Source: Apostichopus japonicus (lineage: Eukaryota > Echinodermata > Holothuroidea > Aspidochirotida > Stichopodidae). From it: a stretch of 64,000 bases of DNA. Every line of letters begins with the position of its first letter. Within the stretch, counting starts at the first letter, position 1. Where the stretch lies: contig NC_092561.1 in assembly GCF_037975245.1 (NCBI RefSeq), positions 9,485,001 through 9,549,000 on the forward strand, in the 5' to 3' direction. Shown piece by piece: positions 55,658 through 64,000 of this stretch. The notes under the pieces are model-generated. The model had not been told where the DNA came from. It made no database searches and saw only the letters and a list, made by a program, of their open reading frames with translations. A program made the translations under genes and the position numbers.

Positions 55658-58600
55658 GTGAGTAAAAACTTGTCGGTTAGATACAGGCGGGCTCGGATTA
55701 CAGCAAAATATTTGCAAACAGAAAAAAGGGAAGGAATGAAGATGTTAGACCTGAGGATATAACTTGTAATAGTATCTGTAAAACATGTGGAGGTACATCA
55801 CCTGTAACATGGCATGTCTGGATATGTGATAATGATTCACCAGGAAGAGGAAGAGGAGGTGGAGGAGGGTGTTTAGTCTGGAAGAGACCCCCCCTATCAA
55901 ATACCTGGGAGCCTTGTTCCTTTTAACCTTACTGTATAACAGAAGATAAGAGGTGATAAAATCCTCTGCTTGGTCCTTCTTAAGGAGGGAATATCCTGCC
56001 TGGTATGTGAGGAATGATGAAATTGTTGTGAGAGCTTGCTGTGATGGGAGAGGATGGGGGGTGGGCATGGAAATAGGGGGGAGGAGAGCAGGGCAGGGTT
56101 ATGCCTTCTCTCTCTCTAAGACTGTCTTGTATCTTGAAAGTAGTGCCTTGCTTTTGGCGTAGATCAATTTTCTCTTTCATTCGCTACCGTACAAAATCTC
56201 CTAAATGTACATTCCGTTAGGGTGAACTATTCTGAGTTTCTTTACAACGGATGATGAAAAACCCTTCAAACTGTCATATAGCTTCTGATTTTGACTTTCT
56301 ATCTGTGACTGAAAGTTGATATTATTAGGTGTCCAGGGGAAGAAGTTTCAGAATCCAATTGAAATGCTAATTACACGCTTTTTTACATGCTTTTTGAAGT
56401 TCGTTTAGGAAGCTGCATTAAGTTTGAAGAATTCTAAATCAACATTTTTTTTGGGGGGGGGGGGTATAAATCACAGTCAAGCAAATATCTCAGACTTTTA
56501 GCATCCCATTGCACAGATAATTGGTGGGGGGGGGGGGGGGGATGCGGAGAAGCAATATGTAAGATTGTAATACAGGATGGCAGACATTCCTTTGACTTCA
56601 CCATGAAAGCTGAAGTAAAAATAGGATCAAGGACCATTCTATTTCAAGTCAATTTGAACCTTTTGTGTTGTCCCCCTCTCCCTTCCCCTAGATTGAATTG
56701 TCATACCCTTTTCCCAAACAGCACAGGGCCCCCCTGACACAGGGGCCTGGGGGATCAAACTCCCCACAATCTTCATAGCAACGATTTTTACAAGTGCCCT
56801 TTACCACCACTCTACATATTGGGCTTACTCCTAACCACTTGTTCCCCGTCCCTCTCCCCCATCTCAAACCTGTATCCAGGGTCCTCCACCCTGCTAGGGA
56901 CTCACAGTGTCCACGTTTGCAGAATATAATGGAGAAAAGCCTCTCACCTTCTTTTCAGTTCTTTCTGTTTAATGTCTTTTCGGTTTGATGGTGCTCGAAA
57001 ACAGCAGACCGAGAGGCGTATAACTCTACCTAGATCTGTCTGTCTCTTTGCAGTTCTCGCATAATATCTATATTTAAATATGTATTCTATTGATCTTACA
57101 ATTCCAGACCAGTAGTACAGCTTCCCTGTAAAAATACCCCCAGGGTTGCCTCTTGAACCTTTAATCGAGGTACTGTCAGTGGGAAATAATCTTGTCGGAA
57201 ATGTGACATCCACTTGTCACCAATTATCAACTCAAGATCCATCAAGATGGTGGACCGGTTGTTATGCCAGAGGATCTGGGGGTTTTTTTCTGTTTTTTTT
57301 TTGGCCAGAAGAAGATGAAAACTTCTTTTGTTTAAAGTATAACAGCAAGCTGATGTTATGGTGCTCATTGCTGATTATTTAGGGTGTTAACTCTCTGCCA
57401 GCACCACCACCCCCACCACAACCTAAATTTTCCTTCAATTCCCTCCACATGTAAATATAAATGTATGCCTCCTGTAGTACGATGTGTGTGTTTTTCTTAC
57501 CCTCGTAATTCCGTCACAATTTGTTAAGAATAGTTATTGGTATCTAGCGCCCTCATTTCTGTTCACATCTGTTCACACATACCCTGTGTTAAATATATAG
57601 AGGGTGCTCTTCAATAACACTAACTCCAACAGAGTGATTACGCAGAGAATCAGAGGTTGTAAGGAAGGGGGTAGAATCTATGTTGAGCATTGATATTTAT
57701 AACAAAAGGAACCAAACATGGCAACTGTATGGTTACATTTGACTGTTAAATCAAATCATAAAGAGGAAAAAGTAACCCTAAACCATGCCAAACTAGTTTG
57801 GTTCAATGCATGTAAAAAGCACCTTGGATTCTCTGAAAGACTTAGAACCTTTTTCCTTTTTTTTTAAAGGAAGTTATATATAGGGATATATTCATTATGT
57901 TCAAGCTATCAGATCAAGGCGTTTCTCCTGTATAAATATTTCTCACAGAGCTTCAAGTGCCGGAAGAGAGGTTTCCATGGTTACAAAAGAAATCAGCAAA
58001 TATTATCAGGTTAGACTTTGGAAGTTGTTTAGCTTGTTCTTACGTGTGCAATCTTCTCTCTTAATTGGACTCCCCGTAGTGCAGACTCGTTGGAGAAGCA
58101 AATGTTTGGGCGATGAGAATCACGTACATACGGCCATCTTTCTCACTCTGTTTGCCTGTCAGGTTTTGAAGAGATTGATTTCCTGGTTTAGGAGAAAGAA
58201 TACAGTGTTGTTTGTTCTCCTGTTTTAATCTTAGCAATTCTCTGTTTCACAACATTTGGATGAAGCTTTGCGAAACACACCAGCTGCGTGTAGGAGCGCA
58301 CGTCCTGTTTGCGTCACACTCTGATCCTAACAGGTGAAAGTCCAACAAGTACATCAGCACTCTGCATTCATAATTAAGAGAAGGTGGTGTACGTGTGTGT
58401 TTGTTTTTTTCTGTTCGTCATTTTAAAGCAGCTTTCCCTATCAATACTTGATCCACATATCAGATCGTTATAGCTCCACAGGACTGGTCGCTTTTAATAC
58501 AACAAACATAAAATTGTCAAAGTTTCCGATTTGCTTCATCCATGAAAAGTCTATGAAATAATCTGTCAGGGTGACAAAATTTCTAGAATGGAAGAGAATA

Positions 58601-61600
58601 ATTATGAGGATAGTCTAGAGAGAAAGTTGACTTTGAAAATAATAAAAGAAGTATACACATATACTGTACTATGCCCCCTGGTGACCTTCCATGCAATTCC
58701 TACATTTGCATATTCAATCGATAGTTAGTATCGAAAGTTGAAATTATCACAGTCTGTAACACAAGTGAAAACTTGTAGCCAACTGCTTCGACGTCATAGT
58801 AGCATCACGGAGAGGAAAATGTCTTATTTTACTTATTTTTGCACTTTTGACATTTTGACCTTGGATTGGACAGGGTCCCCGAGTTTGCTTTTAGTAGATG
58901 TAGAAAAAAGAAATAAAAAATGTTGGGAGAACTTCTTCATTGAAACAGTTGCAATCTTATTTTGAGTAGTTCTTTGAAGCTTGCTCAAATTTGGAATGGT
59001 TCTGATAATTTTACGTATTTTCACAACAACAAGATCTCTGTATATATTCTTTTCTGAAAAGAAATAAGACATCAAATTTTAAATTTGATATAAGTGATAA
59101 ACCTTGGTGGCATTGTGTCTTTCTTCTTGCCATAATCTCGTTAGAGGATCATCAAAACCCACTTGGCACAACAGGTTTTATTGATCTGCTGTTTGTCAGA
59201 TTACTTGCTCTTTTTCACCTTTGTCACCCCCTGACGAATAATGGACTAATCCTGTGTGTGCCAACTCTGAACCAATAGTTGGTGAAGTTGCCTGCCTTTG
59301 ATGTATGAAAGTCTCTAGGAACAAAGGTTGTAGGATCGGTTCATTTCGTGAGTAGGTGTGACAGTCATTTGTTTAACGTCAATAATTTGGGTATCACAGC
59401 TGAGAAAGAGGCCCTTTGTCAGGTTATTAGTATAAAACCAATATTTGCTTTCTACTCCCCAGTACAAATGTAGGTAGTTGGTAGTGACCTTTGGGAGTAT
59501 TTGTGGTCATAGAAACTGTCCACAGAACTGACTGGACTGTGCATTGTTAGTGTGGATTTAATTTAGTGTGGTAGCAATCTTACATGTAGAGTAATATATA
59601 TATATATAATATATAGATGTATATATGTTCATATTTATAGATATATAAATTTATTACATGGAATTGTTCATCGGTGCCTGAAATTAGATCATAGATTACG
59701 GAAAACATCTTGGCCTGTTTTGATGTGAGAACACACCCCCTCTCCGTATGCCACAGTATCTCTCGAAAGGGAGAGATCATCGTGGAGAATAAATCTGTTA
59801 AGAGAATTAATTGCCTCAATTAGCGTGAGTGGAAACATTGAGTTAGCAGAAGTCGAACATTCACTGAATTGGAAGGAATTTATCGATCAAATTTCTCCAA
59901 GGTACTAACTCGCGTCTTGTTCATTCTGTCTCGTAGTGTTTACAGAAGAAAGACCAAAGGTCGCCCTTTTCTGGATTTTTTAATTTTTTATTTCTTTTAG
60001 TGCTGGTGCGGGTGATACCTTAATCGCATTTATCAAGTCATGTGAGTGTCGGTCTCTGACGCTATGCATTCTGTTACCGAGATTAGAACGAACAACAGCA
60101 AAAGTCGTCCATATTTCTCTGAGTTTTCGTTGACAGACGTACGTTGGATTGATTTTGAGGATAAAATATACGAAGAAGAAATTGGATTGTTCGGGGAAAA
60201 AAATTAAATTGTCTAGCGCAGTCCAGTTTCTAGTACAATTGGATGTGACAATTTAAGAGAAAGTTGACATCTTGTGTTGACAGTTGATGTAGGATTTTTG
60301 GAAAGTATGTTTCGCCATGAGGGATTGGTAGTTTTTTGGGTTATTCTACATATTTTTGATTAAATTTTTCATTTATGATTGAACTTGAACTACAGTGACC
60401 CCATGTCACAAAACATGATGGATATTGTGATCTCTAGAATTGGAAGTTCTATGTAGTGATAAATTTAGAAGTTGTTTCAGGTTTTACATTTGTTTATCCA
60501 ATCAGGAGGGGGTTTCAAATTTACATTTGTTATCAAATCTGAGTGGAAGAATATCCTGAACTTGGAGAGAATACGGATTCAAATGTAGTTCCATGATCCT
60601 TCCAGAGAACAAATCATCTGGAAATTCGACATTTGTCGTGTGAGGATTTGACAAGCGATAAATACTGGATTAAAAAATGTAACAAGATTTAGAAATTGGA
60701 AATAAGATGTGTCACATTTAGCTTGTATGGTGAAGAGGCGGTGATAGGACATGAAATCAAAAGATAAAATATTAGAAATACCAAGAAACAAAAAACTTTT
60801 GCTTACATTTGAGTTCATGTCCATTATTCAGTAACATTGTAGAGAGAGAGCTAGAATTTTAATACTTGTAATTGCTGACTGTTTTCTCGAGAAAAATTTG
60901 ATGGTACGGCTTCCTGGGTGATGCAGAGGATTTTACTGTGATCGTTCCTGTCACTCATACTATTTTGAAATATAGTTTGGAAAATATAACTTCCACTTTT
61001 CTCTTGGACTGGTCAAGAAAAGCTTAAGAGTGTAGCAAAGGAAAAGCAAGACATTTCTATCCTGTGTAATATGAAATCTGCTTGTTAAGTTGTTTTGTAC
61101 TTAGCCAACTATCTAAAAGTAGAAAACTATATTGAACATTTGTAATTCGGGTCAACCAAATACTACAAATTAAGTTGGGCTTTGATATAGTTCAGTTGAG
61201 TCATGACATAGTTCCATTGAGTCGTGACGTAGTTCAGTTGAGTTATGACGTAGTCCAGTTGACTTGTGACAGTTCAGTTGAGTCGTGACATAGTTCAGTC
61301 GAGTCGTGACATGATTCAGTTCAGTTGAAGTTGAGTTGAAATACGGACACATTGAAAATGGATTGGAAGTTGCATTACTCCTGTTCTACTATACCAGAAG
61401 ATGTGGTTTGTAACTTTGATTCTTTGGAAAGAAGGAAGAGATATTCCTGTCCCGTGTCGTACGAGGTAGGTCCACCTCAACAAAAAAAAACAAAATATAG
61501 AATTTGGAAATGCATTTGAATATCTATTGTAAGCTTAATTGATGATTATTGTGGAACATCTTTAACCTTTGGTGTGGGGAGGGAGAGATGGTGGGGAAAG

Positions 61601-64000
61601 AGGTGATGGTGGGGGAGGGGAGGGGATGATGATGTAGACAAAGCTTGATATTTGACAAAACTGAAACTTTGCTTTCAGCTTGGCAAGCTTTATAAAAGAA
61701 TGTGATTAAAATTGCAAAATATGACTACAATTGTAATTAGATGGTGTAATGTTTACAGCAAAATAGTTCTCAAATCATTTAGGCTTGTTTGCCCCCCTTT
61801 TGTCAGAGAATAATTAGGGAATCCTCCAAGATCAGTGGAACAACAGCATTGTGATAAATATCATTTTATTGAGTTTTTATGACATGTGTCTGGTCTAAAC
61901 ATCCCATGCTTTTCATCTACAGTAATTCAACTCAAAGAAATTCTACTGGCGATTTGTGAGCAATTTGTCAGTGAGCTATATCAGAATGGTCATAAATAGA
62001 CTTTGACCTGGTAAAGAAAGAAAACCCCTCTGGACAAATTTGTTTACATTTTATAAATAATATCTCTCTAGTATCCATAGAAATCATAACAAGGATTAAT
62101 AGCTGTCGCATTTGAAAAAAGCCGGTCAATATCGGCCCATCCATGCGGTAATCTGCTACTTCCTAATAACTTATAGAAACTCAAATTAGCAAATTTATAT
62201 CTTCTTCTTATCGGTTGGGGAGAGGGAGGGTGGGGGGTGTGGGGTTTGTGGATATCAGCTACATAACAAATTGCAAGATCCTTCCTTAATTATACTAAAT
62301 TTAATTGTATTAAATGGGAGGAAAAAAGTAATCAGCTCATAGGTATAATAGGGTCCTAATATGTCACCCTTGCTCACCCACCCGCACCCCCCTACCCTCT
62401 CTCTCTTCGAAGAAATAAACTAAAGCTACTCATGGTTTGTGTTATATAACGTATCACTTGCCTTCGCCGTACCGTAGGTTTTCGGAATTGAGTAGTCCGA
62501 TTTAAAAAATGCCTTCGGTTCTTTTAACTTTAAGATGGAGACTACCCCGCAGTATATTTAGTCTGATGAATAGATGAAGACAATCCAGCAGTGACATTTA
62601 TCCCTATACCTAATTATGTGTCTTTGATTATATTATGATGGCAACACTTCCAAAACGTTAAGAAAACCACCACAGTTTTGCTCAATTTAGCATGATTTTT
62701 ATAAATCTATTGTTACTACTGTAGTACCCAATATTCAGTTGCAGTTTATGATCTCAATTGTCTAGAGAAATACTTCCACCGGGCTAGATAACTTTCAATT
62801 CACAGCGCGTACTCCCTCACCTCGTATAACCGTATTGAATACCTCGCTCTAGCATCTGGCAATTGTTTGTGTGTGTGTATGGCCATCTCCCTTCTGTAAT
62901 TGCCATCCTCTTGAGCAAGCATTGCTCTTCTCATATTGCTCTTGATGATCCTTATCAATCTTCATCATCCTTCACCTTTTCGTTGCTCTTGATTCACCAA
63001 CTAACTGTTCATCATCTGGTCAACATTTTTGTGGTTCTGTGTTTGTGCCGTCTGATCTGTTGCCATCGGCAATCACAATTTGAAGAAAATACTGGGTATA
63101 ATATTTGGTCAATATTGTCCAAAATTAGCGCCTGAGTGTGCGAATTTGCAACTCCTTGATGTTTTGAGCCTGTCTTGGAATGAAAAAAAAGTATAAAAGA
63201 TAAAAAAAATCCTCCCCTGTGCTCATGAGTGGGTACTGGTTCTATAACCTGGTTAATCTCCTGTCAACAAACTGAGAGCAAATAAAAGAGTAAAATTTTA
63301 TGATCAGTTTTCATAATTAACTCCCAGGAGCTACCTGCCAATTATTTTGTTGTCCCTCCAGAAGTGGTGACCAGTTTTGTCATGGGTATTCTAGGGACTC
63401 CCTAAATGCCGATAATAACATTTTTGGGGGGACACAGTTTCCAAACCTGGTCAAATGTTGTACCTTAGAGGGGTTGATTTATACTGACACTGTGCTTCCT
63501 AAACTGGTTAATATGTTTGACCGGAGTTTCCAGGAGGTTAACAACCTCTGATTTGAGTATCAAAGCAACAGCAAGTTTTGAACAAGTAGTGTTAGAATGT
63601 GGCCATTTGTAAATAGTCAAATCTGCTATATAAGGTCATCTTTATTTTACCATATTTCAAGTTCATATTTGTAAAACTCTGCTTACTTTAGAATTTTCAT
63701 AATAAATAATACAGACCAAAAATGTGATCAAGATGCCCCTGTTTAGATCCCCTTACTGGAATAATCTTTAGACAAGGATTAAGAAACAAGGGATAATGCT
63801 CCAATTGCAATGCTCAAGATTTTGGTCCATTAGGAAAAATGTTTTAAGGGTCAAAGTAAGACTTCAGTTGATTTGTATTTAAATGTATCAATCCAAAGGT
63901 CTTTGTAATTGAACCTGGATGGAAAAGCTGCTTTCCTTCCTACTTGCACAGTAGATTTTCTTGAATAGCACCCTCTATTTTAGCTGTTCAGTCTTGCTAA
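55658..64000 (+). other. NAV: Navigator intron (3' part cut by window edge)
   Basis: At least 8.3 kb of intron with no further exon recognised; in particular, no 'AHLVAAFEQSL'-like coding stretch is seen. It contains two long poly-G runs (56453-56463 and 56526-56540), a TA patch (59596-59620), a 21-bp minisatellite (61189-61340), purine-rich G tracts near 61575-61625 and a Pro/Ser/His-coding low-complexity patch near 62860-63060. Confidence 0.7.
61189..61340. repeat. Minisatellite, 21-bp unit, about 7 copies
   Basis: Units like AGTTCAGTTGAGTCGTGACAT repeat six to seven times with small changes; the fourth unit is 2 bases short. Because 21 is a multiple of three, the minus strand gives a 7-residue repeat (HDSTELR type). 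The first unit contains TGAGTCA, a perfect AP-1 site; the others carry TGAGTCG or TGAGTTA. Confidence 0.92.

Overview
This window is metazoan nuclear DNA: split genes with GT-AG introns, AT-rich introns full of (TA)n arrays, poly-G/C runs, minisatellites and SINE-like repeats, and GC-richer exons. The main gene is a Neuron navigator (NAV2/NAV3 type; one homologue is C. elegans unc-53). The repeat style and the protein's closeness to vertebrate NAV2/3 suggest a marine deuterostome, possibly an echinoderm. That placement is an inference from style, not a proven assignment.

The navigator gene runs on the + strand across the whole window, and both ends lie outside it. I can place eight constitutive-looking exons: 2973-3045 and 4724-4905 (end of the calponin-homology domain), 5898-6381, 14710-14850, 16018-18076, 52275-53855, 54140-54302 and 55529-55657 (start of the coiled coil). 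Every junction has a consistent codon phase, and the joined exons give 1604 codons without a break. The first half of the CH domain is upstream. The rest of the coiled coil and the C-terminal AAA+ ATPase are downstream of 64000.

The 34-kb intron 18077-52274 is the most interesting part. It holds (i) a roughly 800-codon open reading frame, about 39390-41787, with the same entry and exit phases as exon 16018-18076, so it could be an alternative navigator exon, an alternative first exon or a separate gene; (ii) a complete intronless antisense gene, 44933-46063, for a PRSS23/PRSS35-type secreted serine-protease homologue in which all three catalytic residues are replaced (His to Glu, Asp to Asn, Ser to Arg); and (iii) several candidate control elements. 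These are a triple AACCGGTT cluster near 36719-36766, an abutting CRE and X-box at 28768-28788, and a palindrome-rich segment ending in a perfect splice donor near 24467-24653.

The remaining sequence is intron. It contains many local tandem duplications of 20-180 bp, dinucleotide arrays, a decayed LINE end, a tRNA-derived SINE and related dispersed repeats. Several duplications abut splice acceptors.
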